A DNA stretch of 64,000 nt from RGIG2000 sp045612665 (GCA_045612665.1 JAZKZO010000004.1:4496-68495); one strand, 5' to 3'. Counted from the stretch's first letter, positions 1 through 8,819 are shown. Numbers and translations: made by a program. Notes: a model not told the origin generated them from the letters alone.

Positions 1-2379
1 TTCCCTAAAACCGACAGTCAGGGAAATGCGCTTACTTGGTATGTTACCGCAACCGCCACCGAGGGCTCAAATACAGTTAAAACAGTAAAAAGCATTTTGA
101 CCCTTGATACAAACTACTGCACATTTGTTGAAGGCGTATATTCGTATAGCACAGACACTGTAACTCCGTTAAATGTAGTGTCTGCAAACTTTCCAAATGA
201 TAAGGGAATTGAGAAGATTAGCTTCCCTCACGGCGGATATAGATTTGACACCATGTACACATACAATCCAAACGGCTCGGAGATTTTGTTTGTTTATTTG
301 CCAAACACTCTGACAGAGCTTCCTGAGCGTATTGTACAGGCATCTAAGGCTCTCGTTTGCGATATGCCATCTGATGCAAAATTCACAACAATATCCCACG
401 TTAATTTCCACCATTCAAAGTGCTTAAGAGAAATTAACATTCCAAGCTCGGTACAGACAATTCAATCTAAAGATGCCAACGACGGATGCGCATTCTATCA
501 GTGTGTATCTCTTGAAAGAGTTACATTTGGCGAAAATTCCGTTTTGACTGAAATTCAGTCCGAGGCGTTTAATGGATGTACCTCTCTTAAGGAAATCACC
601 TTGCCCGATTCGCTTTTGACTCTTGGAGACAAGGTGTTCGTTGGAACAAGCATTGTTAACTCTCCGTTCACAAAGAATTCGCAGTGCCAAAAAATAGGCA
701 ATGCGTGCTTTGGAAATGTTAAAACCCTTAAAAATCTTGTCATTCCAAACGGCATAGTAGAGCTTGATTTGGTGTCAATTATCACATACAACGAAAATAT
801 TGAGCGCGTGGAATTCGGTAATAATCCTAAGCTCAAGGTAATCAAGAAAAACTGCTTCAACGGTGGCTCGTTGCAAAACGGAAAGCCTTATTCGAAGCTT
901 GTAGTTGATACCTTGCCCGACTGTGTTGAAACAGTAGAGGACTTCGCATTTATTCAAACGGCAATCGTTAATTCTCCGTTCTCACCAACCTCAAGATGCA
1001 CATACATCGGTCATCAGGCGTTCAGCACCTGTACTTCCTTAAAGAACATTATTATTCCAAAGGATGCCAGATTTGCTACAGATTTGACAGACTATGCTGC
1101 AGATAATCAAAAGCTTGGAGTTTTCTTCGGCTGCACATCTCTTGAAAGCGTTACCTTCCACGAGGATTCTACAACAGAGGTGCTTCCAACATATATGTTC
1201 GCATCCTGCTCGTCGCTTAAAAGTATTAAAATTCCAAATAGCGTAACCACTCTTTCCGCGCGTATGTTCGATAGATGTGTAAAGCTTGAAACTATCGTTC
1301 TCGGCGCAAATGTTACCTCTCTTAACCACGGTAGAAGCTGGTCGGACGGACATAATAGCTTCACATATGGCTGTACATCTCTTAAATATGTGTATATCTC
1401 AAAAAATCTCGATATGTCAACAGGACATACCGACGCGTGTCATGTTTTCTCAACCAAGGATTATAAGGGCACCTTCGCTAAGCTTACACTTTTTGTAGAC
1501 GGTGACTACGATGATGCAAAGAGAATTCAGGACGGCTTTAAGGCGGTTTCATCGTGTAACTGCAATGACCGTGTAAACGATTCTGAAATCATATCCTTAG
1601 AAGAATACGAGGAGCTTGCATCCGTAACTAAAAATTATATAGTTTACGGCGTTAATACCTGCGATGCATTCTATGAGGGACAGCATACCTTGACAGGCGG
1701 CAACTGTACCGTTGCCGACAGCTGTGAGCATTGCGACTACGAATCCGAGGCTCAGGCAGAGCATACAATCGTTGAAACCCTTACATATGCAAACGGATTT
1801 ACTAAAAACGGCATTTACCTTTGCGATTGCACATTTAACGGCTGTACAGTGCTTGATGTCAAGATTGGCGATTCCAAGTCCGTTGCTTCACCTCTTTTCG
1901 GTGGTGGAGATGGCTTCTCAACAAAGGGAGAGGACGGAATTGCAGGCGGTTATTCAATCAATGTTGCGGCAGTAGCTGAGTATAAGAGAATAAACGGAAA
2001 TATCACTATCGGAATTATAGCGGTAAATCCAAACTTCCTTTATGGCAAGGATTCCTTCCTTGATGCAAACGGAAGAGTAAATACAAGCGGCGGTGCTATG
2101 CAGGTTTTGATGACCGATAATCAATACGAAAATGTAAGCGTGTCGATTACAGGCTTTGTAGGCGATGCGGCAGACCTCTCACTCGTAATTGCACTTTATG
2201 CATACGATGAGGTTGAAAATGTTGAATTCATTCAGTCCACAACAACAAAGTGCGCTGATAAGAATGTAACCGTTGGCGAAACAACTCTTTATACCGTAAC
2301 TCTTAACTCTGTTAAGGCGGAAAGCAGTAGCGTTTCAAATCTTGGCGATTACATAATCCCAAGCAATAAGGAAAACTAA
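1..2379 (+). CDS. BspA-like leucine-rich repeat surface protein, 5' end missing
   Basis: The reading frame is open from base 1, so the gene starts upstream of the window and the TTG at 97 is only an internal codon. The first visible residues contain QGNALTWY, which also occurs (EGNALIWY) near the start of the protein at 61327, so little beyond a signal peptide is probably missing. The middle carries BspA/LRR_5 repeats of the type 'F.GCTSLKEITLP.S' and 'F.SCSSLKSIKIPNSV' (residues about 130-460 of the visible part). The C-terminal 250 residues hold a Cys-rich stretch (CTVADSCEHCDYESEAQ) and a beta-rich module with VAAVAEYKRI. LRR_5 proteins of this kind are secreted and bind host or microbial surfaces; that role is inferred here. 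No LPXTG or dockerin is visible. A strong terminator follows. Confidence 0.85.
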   Translation, partial: FPKTDSQGNALTWYVTATATEGSNTVKTVKSILTLDTNYCTFVEGVYSYSTDTVTPLNVVSANFPNDKGIEKISFPHGGYRFDTMYTYNPNGSEILFVYLPNTLTELPERIVQASKALVCDMPSDAKFTTISHVNFHHSKCLREINIPSSVQTIQSKDANDGCAFYQCVSLERVTFGENSVLTEIQSEAFNGCTSLKEITLPDSLLTLGDKVFVGTSIVNSPFTKNSQCQKIGNACFGNVKTLKNLVIPNGIVELDLVSIITYNENIERVEFGNNPKLKVIKKNCFNGGSLQNGKPYSKLVVDTLPDCVETVEDFAFIQTAIVNSPFSPTSRCTYIGHQAFSTCTSLKNIIIPKDARFATDLTDYAADNQKLGVFFGCTSLESVTFHEDSTTEVLPTYMFASCSSLKSIKIPNSVTTLSARMFDRCVKLETIVLGANVTSLNHGRSWSDGHNSFTYGCTSLKYVYISKNLDMSTGHTDACHVFSTKDYKGTFAKLTLFVDGDYDDAKRIQDGFKAVSSCNCNDRVNDSEIISLEEYEELASVTKNYIVYGVNTCDAFYEGQHTLTGGNCTVADSCEHCDYESEAQAEHTIVETLTYANGFTKNGIYLCDCTFNGCTVLDVKIGDSKSVASPLFGGGDGFSTKGEDGIAGGYSINVAAVAEYKRINGNITIGIIAVNPNFLYGKDSFLDANGRVNTSGGAMQVLMTDNQYENVSVSITGFVGDAADLSLVIALYAYDEVENVEFIQSTTTKCADKNVTVGETTLYTVTLNSVKAESSSVSNLGDYIIPSNKEN

Positions 2380-2383
2380 AATA

Positions 2384-2411
2384 AAATCCACACTCAACCG
2401 AGTGTGGATTT
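2384..2411. terminator. Bidirectional terminator between converging genes
   Basis: A 12-bp perfect stem with loop AACC, A-rich on the left and T-rich on the right, lies between the stop of the BspA-like gene and the stop of the membrane protein on the other strand. It can serve both. Confidence 0.85.
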
Positions 2412-2413
2412 CT

Positions 2414-2821
2414 TTATTCCTTGTTAAATGTCCTTGAATAGATAAACTGTATAAGCTCCGCCAAAACAATAAGAATTGCACCGATAATTCCGCCAAGAAG
2501 CGTATAAGCGCCTGAAAGCATTGCGGAAAGAGAGCCGAGAAGCGCAACCCAAGGCAAAGCGCAAAGCACAGCGTAAAAGGCTTTACTTTCAGTTATAAAA
2601 AACGAGAGCAAAAGCAAGCTGAGCATAATTACGCTTACAATAGCACAAATGAGTGGACCGACAACCCCGCGTCCCCACGGAATAGACTCAAAATACGAGT
2701 GATACGAGGTTGAGGACATTCCGCCACTGTCAACCCAGTTTAGCTTTATACTAAACGGTATAAGCTCAAGCACTATGAGAAAAACCGTTGTAATAATACT
2801 TGTAATTTTTAAACCCTTCAT
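2414..2821 (-). CDS. Small integral membrane protein, unknown function
   Basis: A 135-residue protein with about four hydrophobic segments (near residues 7-25, 50-75, 80-100 and 105-125) and a short charged C-terminus. I do not recognise a family. It starts three bases after the stop of the upstream gene at 2825, so the two are translationally coupled and probably work together in the membrane. Its own ribosome site is weak, which fits coupling. The segment after the first helix (residues about 28-47) is polar with SSTSYHSYF and probably faces outside. Confidence 0.7.
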   Translation of the reverse strand: MKGLKITSIITTVFLIVLELIPFSIKLNWVDSGGMSSTSYHSYFESIPWGRGVVGPLICAIVSVIMLSLLLLSFFITESKAFYAVLCALPWVALLGSLSAMLSGAYTLLGGIIGAILIVLAELIQFIYSRTFNKE

Positions 2822-2824
2822 AAA

Positions 2825-3142
2825 TTAAAGACCTGTAATCATTGTTATAATAGCGAAAATAGTGATAGGCGCACTTATCGAAATCGAAACAATGGAAAGC
2901 ACAAGCTTTTCCTTTCTTATAAGTGATATAATAGCAATAACCGTGGAGATAGCTCCGAGAATAAGACCGGGGATAATCAAGAAAATAAGACCTGCAATTA
3001 TCAGCCCCCAGTTGTTGTTAATTTGACTTAAATAAAGTATGCAAACAAGACCGAGGATTATAAGAAAAAACGCAAGCGCTGTGCAAGAAATCGAAATTAT
3101 AGCAAGAACAGGGCGTTTCCTTTCATTTAAGCTTTGGTTCAT
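2825..3142 (-). CDS. Small integral membrane protein, DUF4190-like
   Basis: I chose the ATG at 3142 because GAGGTGATAAC directly precedes it; the longer frame to 3169 would put the ribosome site inside the gene. The 105-residue product has a short polar start with NERKRPVLAIIS, then hydrophobic segments near residues 12-35, 42-72 and 80-103. The 'P.LAIISI...A..F' start, the glycine-rich middle and the repeated 'IISLIRKEK' resemble DUF4190-type small membrane proteins; the family call is tentative. It is first in a two-gene unit with the gene at 2414. Confidence 0.65.
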   Translation of the reverse strand: MNQSLNERKRPVLAIISISCTALAFFLIILGLVCILYLSQINNNWGLIIAGLIFLIIPGLILGAISTVIAIISLIRKEKLVLSIVSISISAPITIFAIITMITGL

Positions 3143-3220
3143 GTTATCACCTCGAGTATATTTTATCATATCAAAGGAGCTTTGTCAAATAAAATTAACG
3201 CATAAACATCGTAATATATA

Positions 3221-3249
3221 TTGATTATTTTTCTAGCGTGTGTTAAAAT
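3221..3249 (+). promoter_or_regulatory. Sigma-A type promoter of the GH27 gene
   Basis: TTGATT, 17 bases, TAAAAT, about 37 bases ahead of the start codon. Confidence 0.6.
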
Positions 3250-3285
3250 ATAATAAGTAAATAAATTTCCTCAAAGGAGAACAAT

Positions 3286-4575
3286 ATGATTGCAAAAACC
3301 GCACCTATGGGCTGGAATAGCTGGGATTGCTACGGTGCAAGCGTAGACGAGGCAACAGTTCGCAAAAATGCCGAATATATGGCGAAAAATTTAAAGCAAT
3401 ACGGTTGGGAGTATATCGTTGTAGATATTCAATGGTATGAGCCAACTGCTGATAATAACGACTATAACGATTTTGCCGAGATATGCCTTGACGAATATTC
3501 AAGAGTTATCCCTGCCGAAAACCGTTTCCCCTCATCTAAAAACGGAGCAGGCTTTAAGCCTCTTGCCGATTATGTTCACTCACTTGGACTAAAATTCGGT
3601 ATACATATTATGAGAGGTGTGCCGAGAATTGCCGTTCACGGTAAGGGCAAAATCAAGGGTACAAGCAAAACTGCACGCGATATTGCAAGTGTTTGGGTAC
3701 AAAGACCTGGCGAGGAGTTTAGAGTAACAAACTCGTGCTTCTGGAATACCGATATGTACGGTGTTGACACCACCAAGGAGGGCGCAAAGGAATACTACGA
3801 CAGTATCTTTGAGCTTTATGCATCCTGGGGCGTTGACTTTATTAAGTGCGATGATATTGCAAGAGAATTGCCTCATCACGAGGAGGAGCTCAAAATGATA
3901 TCAAACGCAATCAAAAATTGCGGACGCGATATGGTATTTAGTGTTTCTCCCGGACCATCACGCCTTGAAAGAAGCGAATTTTATAAGCAATACGCAAATA
4001 TGTGGCGTATTACCGACGACTTTTGGGATGAGTGGCATTTCCTTTACGAAATGTTCGAGCGTGCTGAAAAGTGGAGCATTCACTCGGGCGCAGGACACTG
4101 GCCTGATGCCGATATGCTTCCAATAGGCCCTATCCGTCAGTGCTATGACAAAAACGAATGGACTAAGTTTACGCACGATGAGCTTTATACAAATCTAACC
4201 CTTTGGAGCATTATGCGCTCACCGCTTATAATAGGTGGAGAGATGACAGGCTTCGATGACTTCACCTTGAAGCTTGTAACAAACGAAAATATCCTTAAAA
4301 TGCACAAGGACGCGCGCCACTCTCATCAGGTGTGGAGAAAGGAAATTGACGCATCAGAGTATGTATTGTGGACCGCTGTGTCAAAGGAAGGACAGTATGC
4401 CGCTATATTCAATATAGGCGAGAGCAAGGGCAAAATCTCAATTCCACTTTCCGACCTTGAAATCGACGAGAGCGTTAGCGCACTTGAGCTTTGGACAGGC
4501 GAAGAGTGTACCTTCGATACCGAAATCACAGTCGAGCTAGAGCCACACGCAACAAAGGTATTTTTGCTTAAATAG
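3286..4575 (+). CDS. Alpha-galactosidase, glycoside hydrolase family 27
   Basis: GH27 enzymes release terminal alpha-linked galactose (or N-acetylgalactosamine) with retention, using two aspartates. The protein opens with the family hallmark APMGWNSWDCYG and has VVDIQWYEP at residues 45-53. FIKCDD near residue 185 matches the nucleophile strand, and WRITDDFWDEW near residue 240 supplies the acid/base Asp. A small beta domain fills the last 90 residues (TGEECTFDTEI). At 429 residues it is full length with no signal peptide, so it acts in the cytoplasm. AAAGGAG lies ahead of the ATG. It is a single-gene unit with its own promoter and terminator. The substrate is likely plant raffinose-type or galactomannan oligosaccharide, but that is a guess. 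Confidence 0.9.
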   Translation: MIAKTAPMGWNSWDCYGASVDEATVRKNAEYMAKNLKQYGWEYIVVDIQWYEPTADNNDYNDFAEICLDEYSRVIPAENRFPSSKNGAGFKPLADYVHSLGLKFGIHIMRGVPRIAVHGKGKIKGTSKTARDIASVWVQRPGEEFRVTNSCFWNTDMYGVDTTKEGAKEYYDSIFELYASWGVDFIKCDDIARELPHHEEELKMISNAIKNCGRDMVFSVSPGPSRLERSEFYKQYANMWRITDDFWDEWHFLYEMFERAEKWSIHSGAGHWPDADMLPIGPIRQCYDKNEWTKFTHDELYTNLTLWSIMRSPLIIGGEMTGFDDFTLKLVTNENILKMHKDARHSHQVWRKEIDASEYVLWTAVSKEGQYAAIFNIGESKGKISIPLSDLEIDESVSALELWTGEECTFDTEITVELEPHATKVFLLK

Positions 4576-4579
4576 ACAT

Positions 4580-4610
4580 AAAGCGCGTCTTGTGTTGGGA
4601 CGCGCTTTTT
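4580..4610 (+). terminator. Terminator of the GH27 gene
   Basis: Stem AAGCGCGTC/GACGCGCTT with a nine-base loop followed by T5. Confidence 0.85.
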
Positions 4611-4639
4611 AAAAGCAACAAAAAGCTTAACTTGTGTTG

Positions 4640-4668
4640 TTCAAATTTGAAATTTTCCTTGGTATAAT
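4640..4668 (+). promoter_or_regulatory. Promoter of the membrane protein-TetR operon
   Basis: TATAAT at 4663-4668 with a weak TTCAAA 17 bases upstream. Confidence 0.45.
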
Positions 4669-4702
4669 GAGCTCGTAAAAAACAAAAAGGGAGGTTCAAA
4701 TT

Positions 4703-5056
4703 ATGAACACAGACAAAATTTACGCAGAATCAATCGCAAAGGAGTACGCTCCAAAGGACAACTCAAAGGTAATTGCACTTCGCAAGCTTGATGCAAAGGC
4801 TAAAATGCCTGCAACAATCTTCACCTACACATTCGGAATAATCAGCGCACTTGTGCTCGGACTCGGTATGTGTCTTGCGATGCAGGTTATCGGCGGAACA
4901 CCACTTATGGTGGCGATCGGTATTGTTATCGGTATCGTTGGAATAATCGGTGCATCCGTTAATTATCCTATGTACAAAAGAATTCTTGAAAAGGGAAAGA
5001 GTAAATACGCAAACGATATCGTTGAGCTTGCCCGTCAAATAAGCGAGCAGGAATAA
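4703..5056 (+). CDS. Two-helix membrane protein paired with a TetR regulator
   Basis: A 117-residue protein: a polar N-terminus (residues 1-38), two transmembrane helices (about 40-62 and 67-90, both Gly/Ile-rich), and a charged C-terminal helix (KRILEKGKSKYANDIVELARQISEQE). Relatives in Clostridia are often annotated loosely as 'dihydropteridine reductase', but no reductase motif is present and I would not accept that name. GGGAGG precedes the ATG. It is 20 bases ahead of the TetR gene and shares its promoter, so the regulator probably senses or controls the same membrane function. Confidence 0.7.
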   Translation: MNTDKIYAESIAKEYAPKDNSKVIALRKLDAKAKMPATIFTYTFGIISALVLGLGMCLAMQVIGGTPLMVAIGIVIGIVGIIGASVNYPMYKRILEKGKSKYANDIVELARQISEQE

Positions 5057-5076
5057 TAAAAAAGGGGGGGACGGAA

Positions 5077-5667
5077 GTGAACAAATCGGAGAGCAAGTAT
5101 TTTAATACTGCCATAAAAATGGATAAGGCGCTTCTTGCCTTGCTTGAAAAAAAGGATTTCGAGTATATCACAATAAAAGAAATTTGTGCAAAAGCAGAGG
5201 TAAACCGTTCTACCTTTTATCTTCACTACGAAAACACAAGAGATCTTCTTACAGAATGCACAAGATATGTAATAGACGGATTTCTTTCTTACTTTCCTCA
5301 AACTCCCGAGAGCTTTACAAAAAGCCTTAAGGGAACAAATCACAGCGAGCTTATATTCATAAACCCCGAATATCTTACTCCGTATCTTACCTATATAAGG
5401 GATAACAAGCGCCTTTTTAAAACGATGCTTAAGCATATAGGTACAATGGCGTTCGAAAAGTCGTACGATAAAATGTTCAAATACATTTTTGACCCCATTC
5501 TTGCAAGATTTGATTATCCTAAAGAGGAAAGAGCATATGTTATGAAATTTTATCTTACGGGAATAACCGCCCTTTCAATGGAGTGGATTGCAAACGACTG
5601 TAAGGAAGAAATTGAAAAAATGGTTGGCATTATAAGAAAGTGCATTTTCGGCAATGAAAATAAATAA
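5077..5667 (+). CDS. TetR/AcrR family transcriptional regulator
   Basis: TetR dimers bind DNA through an N-terminal helix-turn-helix and release it when a ligand fills the C-terminal domain. The helix-turn-helix is residues 12-60, with ITIKEICAKAEVNRSTFYLHYENTRDLL, the classic pattern. The C-terminal half (residues 90-190) is all-helical with a YITRD-like segment (LTYIRDNKRLFKTML) typical of the TetR_C_33-like clostridial group. The start is GTG, preceded by GGGGGGGACGGAA. The length of 196 is normal. It probably autoregulates the two-gene operon. The ligand is unknown. Confidence 0.88.
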   Translation: MNKSESKYFNTAIKMDKALLALLEKKDFEYITIKEICAKAEVNRSTFYLHYENTRDLLTECTRYVIDGFLSYFPQTPESFTKSLKGTNHSELIFINPEYLTPYLTYIRDNKRLFKTMLKHIGTMAFEKSYDKMFKYIFDPILARFDYPKEERAYVMKFYLTGITALSMEWIANDCKEEIEKMVGIIRKCIFGNENK

Positions 5668-5691
5668 TCTAACGCTTGTATCAACAAAAAT

Positions 5692-5718
5692 AAAAGCAGT
5701 CCGTTTGGACTGCTTTTT
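5692..5718. terminator. Terminator between TetR and YwaF-like genes
   Basis: 11-bp stem around loop GTTT with T5 on the right and A-run on the left; it can serve both converging genes. Confidence 0.85.
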
Positions 5719-5720
5719 GT

Positions 5721-6497
5721 TTATGCTTCTTTCTTTTTGAGCTTTCCTGTTGCAAGGTAGTATATGTAATAGAATCCGATGATGTAGATAAGGAAAAGTC
5801 CAACAACTATCATTGGATAGAACACAGGGCTTCCGTTTACCATATTGTAGAAAATATCGTAAGGAGTTCCGTCGCCTCTCATAAGGAACATATAGTTGTA
5901 ATCGATAATTACATTGACGATATATGCCGCGATAGCGAATCCGCCGAAGATGCAGAAGGTAATCCAAATGTTGTTTTTCTTCATGCTTGTCTTTGCCATT
6001 CCCGAAAGAACAATGTAAAGCGCGCAGAAGCCGGAGATTGCGTGAGTGATTCCCGATACAACGTTAGGGAAGGACAAAACGGGATACGAGCCGTAGTTTT
6101 GACCTGCACCGTAAGTGCCGAGCACAGCGCCCAAAAGTCCGAAAATGAACACGAAGTCAAGTGATGCTTCCTTGAGTCTGCCCTTGCAAAATGCTGCAAG
6201 AGGAATAGTGATAAGTTGAATTGAGCAAAGGAAGAGAGGCAAAGCTCTTGTCCAATAGTCAGGCTCTTCAATAGAACCCATTATGATTTTGAAAATTTCA
6301 AATGCATCAATTGCGATAGCGCTAACGATAAGAACCTTGTTTTTGATCTTCGTATCCTTGTCCTTGTTGCGTTTTCCGAGGAAAATTGCAAGGGCAACCA
6401 TGATGATCATAAGCGATGTAACAAAGGTGAGGTGTTGCCAGGACATAAAGCCCTCCGGCTCACGGGTGAAGCCGCCGATTCCAAAAAATTCTTTCAT
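5721..6497 (-). CDS. YwaF-family integral membrane protein
   Basis: A 258-residue protein with about seven transmembrane helices. LPLFLCSIQLI near residue 88 and the NYMFL segment near residue 202 correspond to the conserved 'LPLHLC' and 'NYM(F/Y)L' motifs of the YwaF/TMEM164-like family (TIGR02206). Its biochemical role in bacteria is not established; human TMEM164 was described as a lipid acyltransferase, which makes the conserved Cys of LFLC interesting here, although the usual His of LPLHLC is Phe in this copy. Single-gene unit, AGGAAAC ribosome site ahead of the ATG. Confidence 0.8.
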   Translation of the reverse strand: MKEFFGIGGFTREPEGFMSWQHLTFVTSLMIIMVALAIFLGKRNKDKDTKIKNKVLIVSAIAIDAFEIFKIIMGSIEEPDYWTRALPLFLCSIQLITIPLAAFCKGRLKEASLDFVFIFGLLGAVLGTYGAGQNYGSYPVLSFPNVVSGITHAISGFCALYIVLSGMAKTSMKKNNIWITFCIFGGFAIAAYIVNVIIDYNYMFLMRGDGTPYDIFYNMVNGSPVFYPMIVVGLFLIYIIGFYYIYYLATGKLKKKEA

Positions 6498-6632
6498 GTT
6501 TAAGTTTCCTTTAAATAAAATTTAGGTAAAATTTAACTACCTGTCATTATAGCAAATAATTTTCTATTTGTATATAGATTTTTCAAAAAAATATTAAAAA
6601 TGTTGAAAAATGTCGAAATTATATTCGATTTT

Positions 6633-6662
6633 AAAGAAAAAGGACGGCCATAGACCGTCCTT
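6633..6662 (-). terminator. Terminator of the PadR-DUF1700-DUF4097 operon
   Basis: Stem AAGGACGG/CCGTCCTT with a seven-base loop; on the minus strand it is followed by TTTTCTTT. Confidence 0.8.
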
Positions 6663-6666
6663 GATT

Positions 6667-7620
6667 TTAATTAGCAAAGCTTATAATAACGTCTCCTGTG
6701 CTGGTTTCGCACTTGAATTTTCCGCCTGTTGTGGATTCGGGAACGCTAACCTTACCTGTGTCCGTGTTGACAAAGAAGATTTTGCTTGAAAGAAGAGTTC
6801 CCTTAACGTCTCCTGTCGTTACGTTGATATATATTTCGTTTGCATCGGAACGGTCGAAATCAATGCTTCCCGTTGAAAGGTCAAAATTGAAGCTTTCGCT
6901 TGCAACCGTGTTTTTGATGAGCATATCACCGGTAGAGCCGTTTGCACTTAATTTTCCGCACACTGTGTCGATAATTTCAACATCGCCCGTGCTAAATTCA
7001 AGTGAAATATCGCCACTGCATGCCACGTTCTTTATGCTAATCTCACCTGTGGAAACCGTAACGCCAAGAGAGGTGGGCGTCATACCATCGATGGTAACGT
7101 CGCCTGTTGAAGCCTCTATTTTGGCACTTCCGTTTGTTTTCGCACGTATGCTTGTGTCGCCTGTGGAAAGTGAAACATCTATGCTTTCAAAGCTGAAATC
7201 GCTCGGAATGCTAATATCTCCTGTGCTCGCATCGATTTTTAGCGCACCGTATGCGCCCTCGGGCAAGTATATGGTGATTTTCGGAGAGCTTATATTGAAC
7301 AAATACTCCCACCATTTTTTCTCGTTTTTAACGCTGATGACAAGAGAGTCGTCTGTAACCGATACCTGATGCTTTTCGTGCCTGTGCTCGTAAAACGAAG
7401 CCGCAACCTTTCCGTTAGTTGAAGGGAGAAAGGTGATGTCAGCCGTTTCTATATTTATAGAAATCCCTTGGAATGTGTCTGTAATTTCATATTCTGCACT
7501 TTCATATCTTGAGCTTTGAAGTCTCCAACCGTTAGAGCTTAAGGCTAAAATAAAGAGAATTCCGCCCACAACTATAAGTGAAAGCGCCAAAGTGATTATC
7601 ATTTTTGTTCCCTTTTCCAT
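6667..7620 (-). CDS. DUF4097 beta-helix-like envelope protein
   Basis: A 317-residue protein with one N-terminal transmembrane helix (residues 8-28) and a long extracellular part built from about ten repeats of the form 'x-STGD-x-x-I', one every 20 or so residues from residue 130 to the end (ASTGDISI, LSTGDTSI, ASTGDVTI, FSTGDVEI and so on). This is the DUF4097/DUF4098 'putative adhesin' pattern, which folds as a right-handed beta solenoid. It is the last gene of a PadR-DUF1700-DUF4097 operon, a widespread Bacillota arrangement linked to envelope stress. It ends in one strand with STGDVIISFAN, no anchor, so it is held by the N-terminal helix. Confidence 0.88.
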   Translation of the reverse strand: MEKGTKMIITLALSLIVVGGILFILALSSNGWRLQSSRYESAEYEITDTFQGISINIETADITFLPSTNGKVAASFYEHRHEKHQVSVTDDSLVISVKNEKKWWEYLFNISSPKITIYLPEGAYGALKIDASTGDISIPSDFSFESIDVSLSTGDTSIRAKTNGSAKIEASTGDVTIDGMTPTSLGVTVSTGEISIKNVACSGDISLEFSTGDVEIIDTVCGKLSANGSTGDMLIKNTVASESFNFDLSTGSIDFDRSDANEIYINVTTGDVKGTLLSSKIFFVNTDTGKVSVPESTTGGKFKCETSTGDVIISFAN

Positions 7621-7621
7621 C

Positions 7622-8218
7622 TTATTTATCCTTTCTTACAAAACAACGCTTGATAATAGAAGGTATCTTCCTTGAAATATAAATCATGCCCTTTGTTGCA
7701 AGCTTGCATACAAAGAAGAAGAAAATCGCAATTCCCGCAACCGCAAATGATGAGCCAAGCGTAATAAGACCTGTGGTAACGTCGCCTGAAATCATAATAG
7801 CTATGCTTGAAACAATTCCAAAGCCTGGACTCAAAACAAATGCAAGCTCGCTTGCCCAAAGGGAAACAACGATAGCCCAAAGCGATACGTAAAGAGAGAA
7901 GATCACGGCAAGAGCGCTAATAAGGAGTGAGCCCCAAATAGGTGAGCCGACAGCCAAAAGCACAATCTCCCAGGTCTTGCGTTTCCTTGTACCCTTGATT
8001 TTGTTGCTTATTATTTTTGGAAGAGGAATTTCATCTGCTATCTGCAATGCGATTTCGTCAACGCTTCCAATAGCCTTGATGGCTTCTTCCTCGGATAGCC
8101 CGTCCTCGATGCGGTCGTCTATCATCTCGCAAAAAAAGTCAATTCGTTCGTCAACCTCTTGCTTTGGCAGGGCAGAGAGTCTTTCTCTTAGGGCATAAAT
8201 AAATTGCTCCTTGTTCAT
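7622..8218 (-). CDS. DUF1700 (HAAS) membrane protein
   Basis: The first 75 residues form the HAAS helical domain (MNKEQFIYALRERLSALP and EEEAIKAIGSVDEIALQIADE), which in this family couples to the partner PadR-controlled system. Three or four transmembrane helices follow from residue 85 to 180, and the tail is basic. It overlaps the PadR stop by four bases (ATGA) and sits one base ahead of the DUF4097 gene, so all three are co-translated. Function is inferred from the operon: membrane stress sensing or transport of the DUF4097 product. Confidence 0.88.
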   Translation of the reverse strand: MNKEQFIYALRERLSALPKQEVDERIDFFCEMIDDRIEDGLSEEEAIKAIGSVDEIALQIADEIPLPKIISNKIKGTRKRKTWEIVLLAVGSPIWGSLLISALAVIFSLYVSLWAIVVSLWASELAFVLSPGFGIVSSIAIMISGDVTTGLITLGSSFAVAGIAIFFFFVCKLATKGMIYISRKIPSIIKRCFVRKDK

Positions 8219-8529
8219 TCCTCATCCTCCTTTATTACAAATTGATAAATAGTCATAACCTCGCGCCACTCATCTTTAAATTCCTCAATTCTGTCAAGAC
8301 CGAGCTTGGTTATGTGGTAATATTTTCGAAGCCTTCCGTCGTGCTCCGAGGTGCGCACGGTTAGCATTTTCGCAAGCTCCAAGCGCTTTAATATAGTGTA
8401 TAGAGTAGACTCCGACATTTCGATATAAGGCTTCATATCCTTGATTATCTTGTATCCGTAGGAATCCTCGTTCTTGATTGCCCTTAAAACACAAATGTCG
8501 AGCAACCCTCGTTTGAGTTGAATATCTAT
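8215..8529 (-). CDS. PadR-family regulator with a probable AUA start codon
   Basis: PadR proteins are small winged-helix repressors. The visible domain covers the whole protein, with LLDICVLRAI, SYGYKIIKDM, SESTLYTILKRLELAKML and HDGRLRKYYHITKLG. No ATG opens the frame. Family members normally begin MDIQLKRGLLDICVL; here the same peptide is encoded as ATA-GAT-ATT-CAA-CTC-AAA-CGA-GGG-TTG, with a stop codon four codons further upstream (TGA at 8538-8536). GAGGTG lies seven bases ahead of the ATA, an ideal distance, whereas the first standard start (TTG at 8505) would remove eight conserved residues and has no ribosome site. I therefore place the start at ATA, 8529-8527. It probably represses its own operon. 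Confidence 0.8.
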   Translation of the reverse strand: MDIQLKRGLLDICVLRAIKNEDSYGYKIIKDMKPYIEMSESTLYTILKRLELAKMLTVRTSEHDGRLRKYYHITKLGLDRIEEFKDEWREVMTIYQFVIKEDEE

Positions 8530-8687
8530 ATCTTCTCACCTCTCTAATACTGCATCTTACATAATACATCATATCACGAAGTATGCATCCTGTCAATACC
8601 TTTTCGAAAAATTCAAAGAGAAGTGCGCTTGCTCCGTAATATTGTCGGTTTATGTAAAACGATTTTATAATTTTTTTAAAAAAGGTG

Positions 8688-8716
8688 TTGACAAACAAAA
8701 TTTACTATGATATAAT
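8688..8716 (+). promoter_or_regulatory. Consensus promoter of the tRNA operon
   Basis: TTGACA, exactly 17 bases, TATAAT, 16 bases ahead of tRNA-Leu. A perfect match, as expected for stable RNA. Confidence 0.9.
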
Positions 8717-8731
8717 CTAAACGCTTGATAT

Positions 8732-8819
8732 GCCGATGTGGCGGAATGGTAGACGCCACGGACTTAAAATCCGTTGAGAAGAAATTCTCGTACCGGTTCG
8801 AGTCCGGTTATCGGCACCA
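8732..8819 (+). tRNA. tRNA-Leu (anticodon UAA)
   Basis: The acceptor stem GCCGATG/TATCGGC closes the molecule (with one G-T pair). The anticodon stem-loop ACGGACTTAAAATCCGT presents TAA; a long variable arm (TTGAGAAGAAATTCTCGTA) is typical of class II leucine tRNAs; the T arm is CCGGTTCGAGTCCGG; and CCA is encoded. Confidence 0.95.

Noticed and set aside
6698..7369. 223-codon frame opposite DUF4097
   Set aside because: Its regular 'SPVE' pattern is only the reverse complement of the STGD repeats of the real gene.
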